DNA from: Euzebya sp.
GTDB lineage: Bacteria > Actinomycetota > Nitriliruptoria > Euzebyales > Euzebyaceae
Reading direction: 5' to 3'
DNA length: 64,000 nucleotides
NCBI RefSeq assembly: GCF_964222135.1
Contig: NZ_CAXQBR010000067.1
Span: forward strand, 1-64,000
A program made the position numbers and the translations under genes. The notes under the pieces are model-generated. The model did not search any database. It saw only the letters and a program-made list of their open reading frames with translations, and was not told the origin of the DNA. Below are positions 28,936 through 37,026 of the stretch, piece by piece (within the stretch, counting starts at the first letter, position 1; each line of letters begins with the position of its first letter).

Positions 28936-30510
28936 TCAGCCGCGCGTGACCGCGATCACGTGCCGGTAGCCCGACGGGTCGACGCGCGCATCGACCAGCC
29001 GCGGGCCCGGTGCGGGGTCGGCCACGGCACGTCGCAGCGCGTCCACGTCCCGGACTGCGACCCCCGGCACGCCCATGCCCTGGGCGACCGCGGCGAAGTC
29101 CGTCGGGTGGTACCGCACCGCCGTGCTGCCGCCCTGCCCCTCCCCCTGCTTGATCTCGATCAAGCTCAGCGCGGCGTCGTTGAACACCACCACCGTCACG
29201 TCGAGGGCCAGGCGCGCGAGCGTCTCGAGCTCCGCCAGCACCATCCCCAACCCGCCGTCCCCGGTCATGCAGATCACGCGCTCCCCCGGCCGGGCGAGCG
29301 CCGCGCCGATCGCCGCGGGCAGGCTGAAGCCCATGGTCGCCAGGCCGTTCGAGATCAGCACCGACTCGGCCCCCTCCGCCTGCCACAGGGGCATGGCCAC
29401 CAGCATGTGCGCGCCGGCGTCCACGGTGAGCACGACGTCGCCCACCGCGGCCTGCACCGTCCGCACCACCTGGTGCGGGGTCAGCGTGCCGTCGGCGGAC
29501 GGTCCGACCTGCAGCCGGTCGAGGTCCTCGCGGCGGACCGCGCCCCCTTCCCCCGACGGCCACTCCGGACGTGCGGCGTCCAGCACGCGGGGGAGCACCT
29601 GGCGGTGGTCGCCGACCACCTCGACCGGCGCGCCGACGTAGGCGGTCTCCACCGGGTAGGAGCCCACCAGCACCACCGGGGCGTCGTAGCGCCACGGCCC
29701 GGGCATGGGCTCGACCGGGTCGAGGCCCACACCGACGATGAGGTCGGCGCGCGCCAGCAGCGGCCGTTCGATGCTCGCCCCGGTGAAGAGCCCGGCGAAG
29801 GTCGGCCAGGACTCCGGGACGACGCCCTTCGCCTCGTACGTCACCAGGACGGGGCAGTCCAGCCCGTCCAGGGCCGACCGCACCGCGTCGGCGTGCGCCA
29901 CCGCGTCCAACCCGACGATGACGACCGGCCGCCGGGAGGCGGCCACCAGCTGACGCGCGTGCGCCAGCAGCGCGGGGTCGCCCACGGGCGTGGGGCTGAC
30001 GTCCGGCACCTCGTCACCGGGCACCGACGCGTCGACCGACAGGTACACCGCCCCCGCAGGTCCGGCCTGGGCCAGGCGGGCCGCCCGCGAACCCATCCGG
30101 GCCGGGTCGGCCCTACCCGCGACGCCTGCCCACTTGGTGAGCGGGCGCGCGGCGGCGACCTGGTCGAGGCGCTGGTGGGCGACCCGAGATGTGTCCGCCT
30201 GGGCGATCGCGTCGCTGATCACCACCAGCGGGAAGCGGTCCAGGGTCGCCTGGGCCAGCCCGTTCGCCGCCGCGGTCACCCCTGGGCCGCGCGTGACGGT
30301 CGCCACGCCGGCGGTCCCCGTCACCCGGCCGTGGGTGGCGGCCGCGATGCAGGCGGCCACCTCGGTGTGGGTCAGGGTGAAGTCGATCCCGACGGCCGCG
30401 GCCGCGCCGATCAGGTCCAGGTTCACCCCGCCGCCGGGCACGCCGAAGAGGCGGGTGACGCCGGCCTCGGCCAGCCCCTCCACCAGCCCCCGAGCGACAG
30501 CCGGCTGCAC
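28936..30510 (-). CDS. Thiamine diphosphate-dependent enzyme (acetolactate synthase/2-oxo-acid decarboxylase type)
   Basis: 524 residues from GTG 30510. It has the three-domain ThDP layout: an N-terminal Pyr domain with catalytic Glu50 in THTEVAACIAA and the VPGGGVNLDL segment, a central nucleotide-type domain, and a PP domain with the cofactor motif GDGG followed by FNDAALSLI. Substitution of the usual NN by ND is seen in some members. Such enzymes decarboxylate or ligate 2-oxo acids or acyl-CoAs. It is last in a leftward operon (CoA-transferase, cupin, this gene; 2-bp gap). Given the aldehyde dehydrogenase in the opposite operon, a decarboxylase giving an aldehyde is likely (inference). The substrate is not identifiable. 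Confidence 0.88.
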   Translation of the reverse strand: MQPAVARGLVEGLAEAGVTRLFGVPGGGVNLDLIGAAAAVGIDFTLTHTEVAACIAAATHGRVTGTAGVATVTRGPGVTAAANGLAQATLDRFPLVVISDAIAQADTSRVAHQRLDQVAAARPLTKWAGVAGRADPARMGSRAARLAQAGPAGAVYLSVDASVPGDEVPDVSPTPVGDPALLAHARQLVAASRRPVVIVGLDAVAHADAVRSALDGLDCPVLVTYEAKGVVPESWPTFAGLFTGASIERPLLARADLIVGVGLDPVEPMPGPWRYDAPVVLVGSYPVETAYVGAPVEVVGDHRQVLPRVLDAARPEWPSGEGGAVRREDLDRLQVGPSADGTLTPHQVVRTVQAAVGDVVLTVDAGAHMLVAMPLWQAEGAESVLISNGLATMGFSLPAAIGAALARPGERVICMTGDGGLGMVLAELETLARLALDVTVVVFNDAALSLIEIKQGEGQGGSTAVRYHPTDFAAVAQGMGVPGVAVRDVDALRRAVADPAPGPRLVDARVDPSGYRHVIAVTRG

Positions 30511-30512
30511 GG

Positions 30513-30884
30513 TCAGTCCAGCAGCTCGACGGTGACGAAGCGCATCACGGTGTCGCCGTAGTTCTCGAAGTCGTGGATCGTCGGGTCGTCGGCGGTGTGC
30601 TCGGAGTAGTTGGTGTCCCCCTCGTGGTACTCGCGCACCACCATCGTCCCGTCCGCGGTCCGCTGCCGGCCGATGCCGCCGTCGACCACGGTCCAGAAGT
30701 ACCGGCGGGTGTGGGCGTGGAACGGCCCGCGCTCCCCCGGCTCGAGCTTCACCTCCCAGACCCGGATCGCCTCGTTCTCGAAGTTCAGCTTGGTGCCGAC
30801 GTCCAGGTTGCCCGGCGCCGCCTCGAGCTCCTCGGCGTAGTCATCGGGGTCGAACGTCGTCTCGGTGATGATCCGTGGTGCCAC
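30513..30884 (-). CDS. Single-domain cupin protein
   Basis: 123 residues. GTG 30884 is supported by GAGGAG at 7 bp and makes the gene overlap the upstream CoA-transferase by 44 bp. A cupin core is visible: LEPGERGPFHAHTRRYFWTV carries a His-x-His pair, and the second motif is weaker (DDPTIHDFENYGDT). It may bind a metal through the His pair and act as a small isomerase, dioxygenase or sensor. It lies between the CoA-transferase and the ThDP enzyme in one operon, so a role in the same pathway is likely. No more exact function can be given. Confidence 0.8.
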   Translation of the reverse strand: MAPRIITETTFDPDDYAEELEAAPGNLDVGTKLNFENEAIRVWEVKLEPGERGPFHAHTRRYFWTVVDGGIGRQRTADGTMVVREYHEGDTNYSEHTADDPTIHDFENYGDTVMRFVTVELLD

Positions 30885-32091
30885 GGCGCTGCTCCTCTTC
30901 CTCGTCGGCTCGGGTCGCCCCGGCTGCCGCGGTCACGGCCGCCATGACCTCGGCGGTGTGCTCGCCTAGCAGCGGGGCGCGGGTGAAGGTCTCCGCCGGG
31001 GTGCCGGTCAGCTTGATCGCCGAACCGATCACCCGGACGGGGGTGCCGCCCGGGTGGTCGACCTCGACGATCATCTGCCGGGCCGCGACGTGGGGATCTG
31101 CGGCGATGTCCGCCGCGGAGTTGACCGGTCCGCACGGGATGCGCCCGGCCAGCGCCTCCACCACCTGCGCGGTCGTCCGCGTGACCGACCAGCCCTCGAC
31201 CAGCCGGTACACCTCGGCCGCACGCGACAGGCGGGCGGCGTTCGTGGCGTACCGCGCGTCGCTGCCCAGCTCGGGGGCGCCCATGATCTCGGCGAGGAGG
31301 CGCCAGTGGTGGTCGGAGGGTGCGGCCACGGCGACGAACCCGTCGGCGGTCCGCACCAGGCCGTAGGGGCAGAGGAGGGGGTGGGTGTTGCCCTGCGGAC
31401 GCGGGCTCTGGCCGGTGATGGCGTGCTGGTAGACGATCCGCTCGCACAGCGCCAGCACGCCGTCGTACATGCCGACGTCGACCATCTGCCCCTCGCCCGT
31501 CGCCTCGGCGTGGCGCACCGCGGCCAGGATCCCGACCGCGGACAGGGCCGCGGGGAAGGTGTCCCCGACGCCGGGCCCGACCTTGACCGGGGTGTCGGCG
31601 TCCAGGCCGGTGATGCCGATCAGCCCGCCGACGGCCTGGGCGATGATGTCGAAGGCGGGCCGGTCGACGTACGGGCTCTCACCCGTGCGCGGATCGCCGA
31701 ACCCGCGGATGCTCGCGTACACCAACCGCGGGAAGCGGGCGTGCAGGTCCTCATACGCGAGTCCCAGCCGCTCCATGACCCCCACGCGGAAGTTCTCGAC
31801 CAGCACGTCCGCGGTGCCGAGGAGGTCGAGCAGGGCGGCCCGCCCCTCCTCGGCCTTGAGGTCGAGCACCACGCTGCGCTTGTTCCGGTTCGTGCTGGCG
31901 AAGTACCCGCCGTAGGAGCCTTCAGCCTCCCCACCGTCGACGAACGGCCCCCACCGCCGGGCCACGTCGCCGTCAGGGGGCTCGACCTTGATCACGTCCG
32001 CGCCGAGGTCTGCCAGCAGCATCGTGCAGAACGGGCCGCTCAGCACCTGCGTCAGATCGACGACGCGGAGCCCCGCCAGCGGCCTGGCCAC
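30841..32091 (-). CDS. CaiB/BaiF family (class III) CoA-transferase
   Basis: 416 residues from GTG 32091 with GGAG close upstream. Family marks are LAGLRVVDLTQVLSGPFCTM at the N terminus, ADLGADVIKVEPPDGD, NRNKRSVVLDLK and LVENFRVGVMERLGL; the catalytic Asp of this family falls in the region around GESPYVDRPAFD. These enzymes move CoA between carboxylic acids in the cytoplasm. It is first in the leftward operon and divergent from the PPOX gene across 157 bp. It probably activates an acid intermediate of the island's pathway (inference). Confidence 0.92.
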   Translation of the reverse strand: MARPLAGLRVVDLTQVLSGPFCTMLLADLGADVIKVEPPDGDVARRWGPFVDGGEAEGSYGGYFASTNRNKRSVVLDLKAEEGRAALLDLLGTADVLVENFRVGVMERLGLAYEDLHARFPRLVYASIRGFGDPRTGESPYVDRPAFDIIAQAVGGLIGITGLDADTPVKVGPGVGDTFPAALSAVGILAAVRHAEATGEGQMVDVGMYDGVLALCERIVYQHAITGQSPRPQGNTHPLLCPYGLVRTADGFVAVAAPSDHHWRLLAEIMGAPELGSDARYATNAARLSRAAEVYRLVEGWSVTRTTAQVVEALAGRIPCGPVNSAADIAADPHVAARQMIVEVDHPGGTPVRVIGSAIKLTGTPAETFTRAPLLGEHTAEVMAAVTAAAGATRADEEEEQRRGTTDHHRDDVRPR

Positions 32092-32108
32092 GCTCAGCTC
32101 CGCGGAAG

Positions 32109-32213
32109 TGTTGACAGTTCGGCCACGAGGCGTGACGGTATCCCGGCGACCTGCGGCACTTCAAGCGGGATCGCCGGCGGTGCAGACCGTCGGAGCCGGA
32201 TGGACTGTCAGCA
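32109..32213. promoter_or_regulatory. Divergent control region with 10-bp inverted repeat
   Basis: In the 157-bp gap between the divergent operons, TGTTGACAGT (32109-32118) and ACTGTCAGCA (32204-32213) form an inverted pair with one mismatch, 85 bp apart. Each contains a TTGACA/CTGACA box, so each could be a -35 element pointing inward or one half of a paired operator. The island encodes its own GntR regulator, a natural candidate to bind here. Confidence 0.4.
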
Positions 32214-32248
32214 CCTGGTGTGCCTGGCAGGTGAGGAGGAGACCCCGG

Positions 32249-32767
32249 ATGTCGATCACGGTGGCCAAGTTCAAGGACGTGGCAGAGGGCACCCAGCCCG
32301 GCCAGTTCACCATCGGCGAGCGCGAGCAGGTGAGCAGCCTGGACGAGCTGGACCCGATCTACAGGCAGCTGCTCGACGAGCCGGTCACCGCCACCGTCGC
32401 GGTCATGGGGGACGCCGGCCGGCCGAACCTGACCCCGGTGTGGTTCGACTACGAGGGCAACACCGTCCTGCTCAACCTGGCGACCCACCGCAAGAAGGTC
32501 GACTGGCTCAGGGCGACGCCGCAGGCGACGTTCCTCCTGATGAACCCCGAGAACGCCTACCACTGGATCTCCATCAAGACGACCGTGGAGCGGGAGATCT
32601 CCGAGGACGACCCGGAGGAGGGCCCCGGCGTCACCGCGCAGCTCAACAAGATCTTCAAGAAGTACACCGGCGGGGACGAGTACGCGCTGCGCGATCCCTC
32701 CTTCGACGAGCGCCGGGTGCTGTTCGTGATGTCGGTCGACTCGATCGCGACCTTCGGGCGCCCGTGA
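32249..32767 (+). CDS. PPOX-family flavin/F420-dependent oxidoreductase
   Basis: 172 residues from ATG 32249, preceded by GAGGAGGAG. It shows the split-barrel pyridoxamine-phosphate-oxidase-like pattern: VTATVAVMGDAGRPNLTPVWFDYEGNTVLLNL, then ATHRKKVDWLRATPQATFLLMNP. In actinobacteria this family often uses F420 to reduce or oxidise small molecules. It is first in the rightward operon and overlaps the FAD monooxygenase by four bases (GTGA). The cofactor is not proven by sequence alone. Confidence 0.85.
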   Translation: MSITVAKFKDVAEGTQPGQFTIGEREQVSSLDELDPIYRQLLDEPVTATVAVMGDAGRPNLTPVWFDYEGNTVLLNLATHRKKVDWLRATPQATFLLMNPENAYHWISIKTTVEREISEDDPEEGPGVTAQLNKIFKKYTGGDEYALRDPSFDERRVLFVMSVDSIATFGRP

Positions 32768-33960
32768 CCGGACCGCGGCCCCCCATGCCGCGGGTGGCGG
32801 TGGTCGGCGGATCCCTGGGCGGCCTGACCACCGCCCTGCACCTGCGGGACCTCGGCTGCGACGTGGCGGTCTACGAGCGCTCCTCGTCCGCGCTCGACGC
32901 CCGCGGGGCGGGCATCGCGGTGCTCGACCAGACCCTCCGGTACCCCGTCGAGCGGGCGGGGGTGTCACCGTCGACGTTCTGCTCGACCACGGCGTGGATC
33001 CGGTTCCTCCACCACGACGGATCGGTGCAGCACGCCCAGCAGCACCCCTACCGGTTCTCCTCCTGGAACGCGGTGTACCGGACGTTGCTCGAGGCGTTCG
33101 ACGCCGACCGCTACCACCTGGGCGCGGAGATGACGTCGTTCGCCAGCGGCGACGACGCGGTTGAGGTGCGGTTCGCGGACGGCGACCCGGTCACCGCGGA
33201 TCTGCTGGTGTGCGCCGACGGGGTCAACTCGACGGCGCGGGAGCAGCTGCTGCCCGACGTCACGCCTGCCTACGCCGGCTACATCGCCTGGCGCGGCACG
33301 ATCCCCGAGGCGTCGCTGTCGGCGGCGACCTACGACCGGTTGCACGATGCGCTGACCTACCAGCTGCTGCCGCACAGCCACATCCTCGTCTACCCGATCC
33401 CCGGTCTCGACGGGGCGGTGGCGGAGGGGCAGCGGCTGATGAACATCGTCTGGTACCGCAACGTCGCCGCCGAGGCGCTGCCGGCGCTGCTGACCGACCG
33501 GGACGGGCAGGAGCGGACCGTCTCGGTGCCACCGGGGATGATGCGCGACGACGCGGTCGACGAGATGCACCGCTACGCCGCGGCGAACCTGGCGCCGCCG
33601 ATCGCCGAGGTGGTCCTGTCCATCTCCGAGCCGTTCGTGCAGGCGGTCGTCGACATCGCGGTCCCGCGCATGGCCGAGGGTCGGGCCTGCCTGGTCGGCG
33701 ACGCGGCGTTCGCCGTCCGCCCGCACGCCGCCGCCGGCACCGCGAAGGCCGCCGAGGACGGCTACGTCCTGGCTCAGGAGCTCGACGCCGCCGACGGTGA
33801 CGTGCCCACCGCGCTGGCCGTCTGGGAGGAGCGCCAGCTGGCCCTCGGCAGGTCGCTGCTCGAGCGGACCCGCGAGATCGGCGACAGCTCGCAGTTCAGC
33901 GGCACCTTCCGCCCGGGTGACCCGCGGCTGGTCTTCGGCCTGTACGAGCCCGGCGGCTGA
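32764..33960 (+). CDS. FAD-dependent monooxygenase (aromatic hydroxylase type)
   Basis: 398 residues from GTG 32764 overlapping the upstream stop; ATG 32785 is an alternative. The N-terminal Rossmann motif is VAVVGGSLGGLTTALHL (dinucleotide binding). The C-terminal FAD ribityl motif is LVGDAAFAVRPHAAAGTAKAAED, where the usual GDAAH has Phe for His and the GTAKAAED form recalls 2,6-dihydroxypyridine hydroxylases. These enzymes add one oxygen to (hetero)aromatic rings using NAD(P)H. The operon context (reductase, aldehyde dehydrogenase, GntR) supports a catabolic role; a heteroaromatic substrate is a guess. Confidence 0.88.
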   Translation: MTGPRPPMPRVAVVGGSLGGLTTALHLRDLGCDVAVYERSSSALDARGAGIAVLDQTLRYPVERAGVSPSTFCSTTAWIRFLHHDGSVQHAQQHPYRFSSWNAVYRTLLEAFDADRYHLGAEMTSFASGDDAVEVRFADGDPVTADLLVCADGVNSTAREQLLPDVTPAYAGYIAWRGTIPEASLSAATYDRLHDALTYQLLPHSHILVYPIPGLDGAVAEGQRLMNIVWYRNVAAEALPALLTDRDGQERTVSVPPGMMRDDAVDEMHRYAAANLAPPIAEVVLSISEPFVQAVVDIAVPRMAEGRACLVGDAAFAVRPHAAAGTAKAAEDGYVLAQELDAADGDVPTALAVWEERQLALGRSLLERTREIGDSSQFSGTFRPGDPRLVFGLYEPGG

Positions 33961-33989
33961 CGGCCCCCATCGAACCCGAGGAGCACACC

Positions 33990-35420
33990 GTGGACCGACA
34001 TCCCGCGATCATCGATGGCCAGGACACCGAGGGTGAGGGGTGGATCGAGGTCGTCGACCCGGCCACCGGTGCACCGTTCGCCGAGCTCGCCGCCGGCGGT
34101 GCGGCGCAGGTCGACGCCGCGGTGACCGCCGCCCGCCGGGCACAGCCGGCCTGGGCGGGTACCCCCGCATCCGGTCGTGCACGGGTGCTCCGCCGACTGT
34201 CCGGCCTGATCGCGGCACGGCGGGACGCGCTCGCGGCGATCGAGTGCCGGGACACCGGCAAGCCGCTGCGCCAGGCCTACGCCGACGTCGACGTGGCCGC
34301 GCGGTACCTCGAGTTCTACGCCGGCGCGGTCGAGACCCTGTACGGCGACACGATGATCCCCTCCGCCGGCCACCTCGCCTACACCCTCCGCGAGCCCTTC
34401 GGCGTCACCGGGCACATCGTGCCGTGGAACTACCCCCTCCAGATCAGCGCCCGGACGGTCGCGCCGGCGATCGCGGCGGGCAACTGCGCGGTGCTGAAGC
34501 CGGCGGAGGAGGCGGCGCTCGGGCCGCTCGCGATGGCCCGGCTGGCGCACGAGGCCGGGTTGCCGGCCGGGGTCCTGAACGTGGTGCCGGGCCGCGGTCA
34601 GGACGCCGGCGCGGCCCTGGCGGCGCACACGGGGATCGACCACCTCTCCTTCACCGGCTCGAGCGAGGTCGGTCGGCTGGTCACCGTGGCCGCGGCTGCC
34701 CAGCACATCCCCGTCGTGCTCGAGCTCGGCGGGAAGTCCCCGAACATCGTGTTCGCCGACGCCGACCTGGACGCCGCGGTGCCGATGATCACCAACGCGA
34801 TCCTGCAGAACGCTGGGCAGACCTGCTCGGCCGGCTCGCGGCTGCTGGTGCAGTCCTCTCTGCACGCCGAGCTGGTCGAGCGGCTGGCGGGCACCTTCGC
34901 GGCGGTCCGGATCGGCCGTGGCGCGGACGACCCCGACCTCGGGCCGCTGATCAGCGCGGGGCAGCGCGATCGGGTGCAGCGGATGGTGGGCGCGGCGGTC
35001 GAGGGCGGGGCGGGCCGCCTGGTCCACGGCGGCGGCGTGCCCGAGGGGGTGGAGGCGGGCGGGTTCTTCTACGCCCCCACGTTGCTCGACGACGTCGACC
35101 CCTCCGCGGAGATCGCGCGGGAGGAGGTGTTCGGGCCCGTCCTCGCCACCTCCGCGTTCGAGGACGAGGACCACGCCGTCGCGCTGGCCAACGGCACCGA
35201 CTACGGGTTGATCGCGGCCGTGTGGACCCGTGACGTGGGCCGGGCGCACCGGATGGCCGCGGCGGTGCAGGCGGGTCAGGTCTTCGTCAACACCTACGGG
35301 GCGGGTGGAGGGGTGGAGTTGCCCTTCGGCGGGGTGAAGCGGTCGGGGCACGGTCGGGAGAAGGGCCTCGAGGGTCTGGTCGCCTACACCCAGACCAAGT
35401 CGGTCGTGGTGCGGCTCTGA
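33990..35420 (+). CDS. Aldehyde dehydrogenase family protein
   Basis: 476 residues from GTG 33990 with AGGAG upstream. Conserved features are GHIVPWNYPLQI, the FTGSSEVG cofactor loop, the general-base Glu in LELGGKSPN, and catalytic Cys279 in GQTCSAGSR. It would oxidise an aldehyde to the acid with NAD(P)+ in the cytoplasm. It sits between the FAD monooxygenase (29 bp) and the GntR gene (2 bp). The full-length family match is clear; the substrate is unknown, perhaps the aldehyde made by the ThDP enzyme of the facing operon. Confidence 0.95.
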   Translation: MDRHPAIIDGQDTEGEGWIEVVDPATGAPFAELAAGGAAQVDAAVTAARRAQPAWAGTPASGRARVLRRLSGLIAARRDALAAIECRDTGKPLRQAYADVDVAARYLEFYAGAVETLYGDTMIPSAGHLAYTLREPFGVTGHIVPWNYPLQISARTVAPAIAAGNCAVLKPAEEAALGPLAMARLAHEAGLPAGVLNVVPGRGQDAGAALAAHTGIDHLSFTGSSEVGRLVTVAAAAQHIPVVLELGGKSPNIVFADADLDAAVPMITNAILQNAGQTCSAGSRLLVQSSLHAELVERLAGTFAAVRIGRGADDPDLGPLISAGQRDRVQRMVGAAVEGGAGRLVHGGGVPEGVEAGGFFYAPTLLDDVDPSAEIAREEVFGPVLATSAFEDEDHAVALANGTDYGLIAAVWTRDVGRAHRMAAAVQAGQVFVNTYGAGGGVELPFGGVKRSGHGREKGLEGLVAYTQTKSVVVRL

Positions 35421-35422
35421 GC

Positions 35423-36145
35423 GTGATCGTCGACCCGGGCAGCCGCGCGTCGACGGACGCGATCTACGGTCACCTCCGCCACCGGATCCTCACCGGTGAC
35501 CTGGCGGCCGGGTCCGAGCTCGCGCAGGCACCGGTCGCGAAGGCCTACGGCGTCAGCCGCGGGCCGGTGCGCGAGGCGTTCCGGCTGCTGCAGCGCGAGG
35601 GGTTGATCACCTCGGAGGTGAACCAGCGCGCACGCGTGGCCCCGCTGTCGCTCGACGACATCGAGCACACGTACGCGCTGCGCGTGGTGAACGAGTCGGT
35701 GGCGCTGGCGGTGAGCGTGCCCCGCTTCAGCGGGGACGAGCTCGATCAGATGGACCGGATGGCTGCGGTGGTGGCGGCGGCGGACCCCCAGGACTTCGAG
35801 ACGTGGGACCGCCAGCACCAGCAGTTCCACGCCATGCTGTTCGCCCACGCCGGCCGGGCGATGGCCCGGTCGATCCAGCAGTGGGGCGACCACGCCGAGC
35901 GGTACCGCCGGGCCTACGTGTCAGACGCGGACGGCGGCTGGATGGCCGGCGCGGGCGAGCACGCCGAGCTGGCCACGGCGTGCCGCGCCGGTGACACCAC
36001 CCACGCCACCGCCCTGCTCGCCCGACACCTGTCCCGCGCCGGCCTGCGGCTGATCGCCACGATCGACCCGACCCACGACCCCGCGCTGCTGCGCGCGGCG
36101 GTCCGGCAGGCGACGGCGGTCGAGGCGGGGGGTGCGGGGGACTGA
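35423..36145 (+). CDS. GntR-family regulator with FCD ligand-binding domain
   Basis: 240 residues from GTG 35423, 2 bp after the aldehyde dehydrogenase stop. An N-terminal winged helix-turn-helix (residues ~8-75: IYGHLRHRILTGDLAAGSEL, then YGVSRGPVREAFRLLQREGL) is followed by an all-helical FCD domain with scattered His/Asp residues that could bind metal plus acid (HQQFHAMLF, then GEHAEL). FCD regulators commonly repress operons for acid or sugar-acid breakdown. Its place at the end of the rightward operon suggests it controls the divergent promoters near 32092-32248. Confidence 0.93.
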   Translation: MIVDPGSRASTDAIYGHLRHRILTGDLAAGSELAQAPVAKAYGVSRGPVREAFRLLQREGLITSEVNQRARVAPLSLDDIEHTYALRVVNESVALAVSVPRFSGDELDQMDRMAAVVAAADPQDFETWDRQHQQFHAMLFAHAGRAMARSIQQWGDHAERYRRAYVSDADGGWMAGAGEHAELATACRAGDTTHATALLARHLSRAGLRLIATIDPTHDPALLRAAVRQATAVEAGGAGD

Positions 36146-36168
36146 GCGCCGGGTGCGCGGGATCCACG

Positions 36169-36939
36169 TCAACCCACGAGCCGGACGCCGAGGTGGGTGG
36201 CGCGGGTGGCCGCGAGCTCGGCATCCCAGTCGTCCTGGCCGGCGTAGGCGCGGTCGGGCAGCTCGAACATGCGGACGGGGATGTGGACCTCCTCCTCCCC
36301 GAAGGGGTACGGGTCGAGGCGGATCGTGACCGGGTCCACCCGCATGGCGGTGATCGGGTCGCCCAACCGGCCGTCCTCCATCGGCGCCGGACCGAGCTGG
36401 GCGTGGTCCTGGCCCCAGACCGCCACGATCGAGATGCGGTCCCACAGCTGGAGCAGCCGGTAGTCGTGCCACACCTCCGCCTCGGTCAGTCCCAGCTCCT
36501 CGCGCAACCGCTGCTGGCGGGCCTCCTCAGCGGTGACGAACGCCTGGCTGTGGTCAGCCAGCTCCTCGACCGGGGTGACCCGCGCGCCGTCGACGCCGTA
36601 CCGGCCCCGGTACAAGCCGCTCGCGTGCATGCTGATCAGCAGCGTCGCGTGGGGGTGGGTCGGCTCGAGGAAGTCCACCCCGTAGCCGTAGAACCGGGCG
36701 TGCGTGCGCCGGTCGACGGTCAGGAAGTCCGCCGGCCGGCCGTCGGCGGTGAAGTCCGGCGCCACCTCGTAGCGCCGCCAGCCCTCGTCGTGGTACCGGG
36801 CGGCCATCACCGCGGCGACCCGGGAGACGGGCGGGGCGAACCCGTGGCCGCCCCAGCCGGCGCCGACGTCGCCGGCCTGGTTCATGTGCTCGGTCTGCGG
36901 GGTCATCCGCAGCCTGCCCTCGTGGGTCCAGAAGAACAT
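36169..36939 (-). CDS. DUF3891-family protein
   Basis: 256 residues from ATG 36939, which leaves the family-type opening (short strand, then TPQTEHMNQAGDVGAGWG). Conserved-looking elements include AARYHDEGWRRYE, a His/Asp-containing segment recalling HD-type sites, and ISMHASGLYRGRYG. No signal peptide or membrane helix. The function of this family is not established. It is convergent with the GntR gene (23 bp between stops) and divergent from the DUF1800 gene. Confidence 0.72.
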   Translation of the reverse strand: MFFWTHEGRLRMTPQTEHMNQAGDVGAGWGGHGFAPPVSRVAAVMAARYHDEGWRRYEVAPDFTADGRPADFLTVDRRTHARFYGYGVDFLEPTHPHATLLISMHASGLYRGRYGVDGARVTPVEELADHSQAFVTAEEARQQRLREELGLTEAEVWHDYRLLQLWDRISIVAVWGQDHAQLGPAPMEDGRLGDPITAMRVDPVTIRLDPYPFGEEEVHIPVRMFELPDRAYAGQDDWDAELAATRATHLGVRLVG

Positions 36940-37026
36940 GCCCGGCACTCTGCCGGATCGCCCAGGGGTCAGGTCGCACGTGCCCCGGCCGATGAGCTCC
37001 CGTCACGCTGGCGCACGGGGACGGGG

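Noticed and set aside
31054-32763. Upstream extension of the FAD monooxygenase
   Set aside because: It is antisense to the CoA-transferase and out of frame with the PPOX gene; GTG 32764 overlaps the PPOX stop as in a normal operon.
36193-37026. Upstream extension of the DUF1800 protein
   Set aside because: It overlaps the DUF3891 gene in antisense and lacks family similarity; ATG 37027 has a ribosome site.
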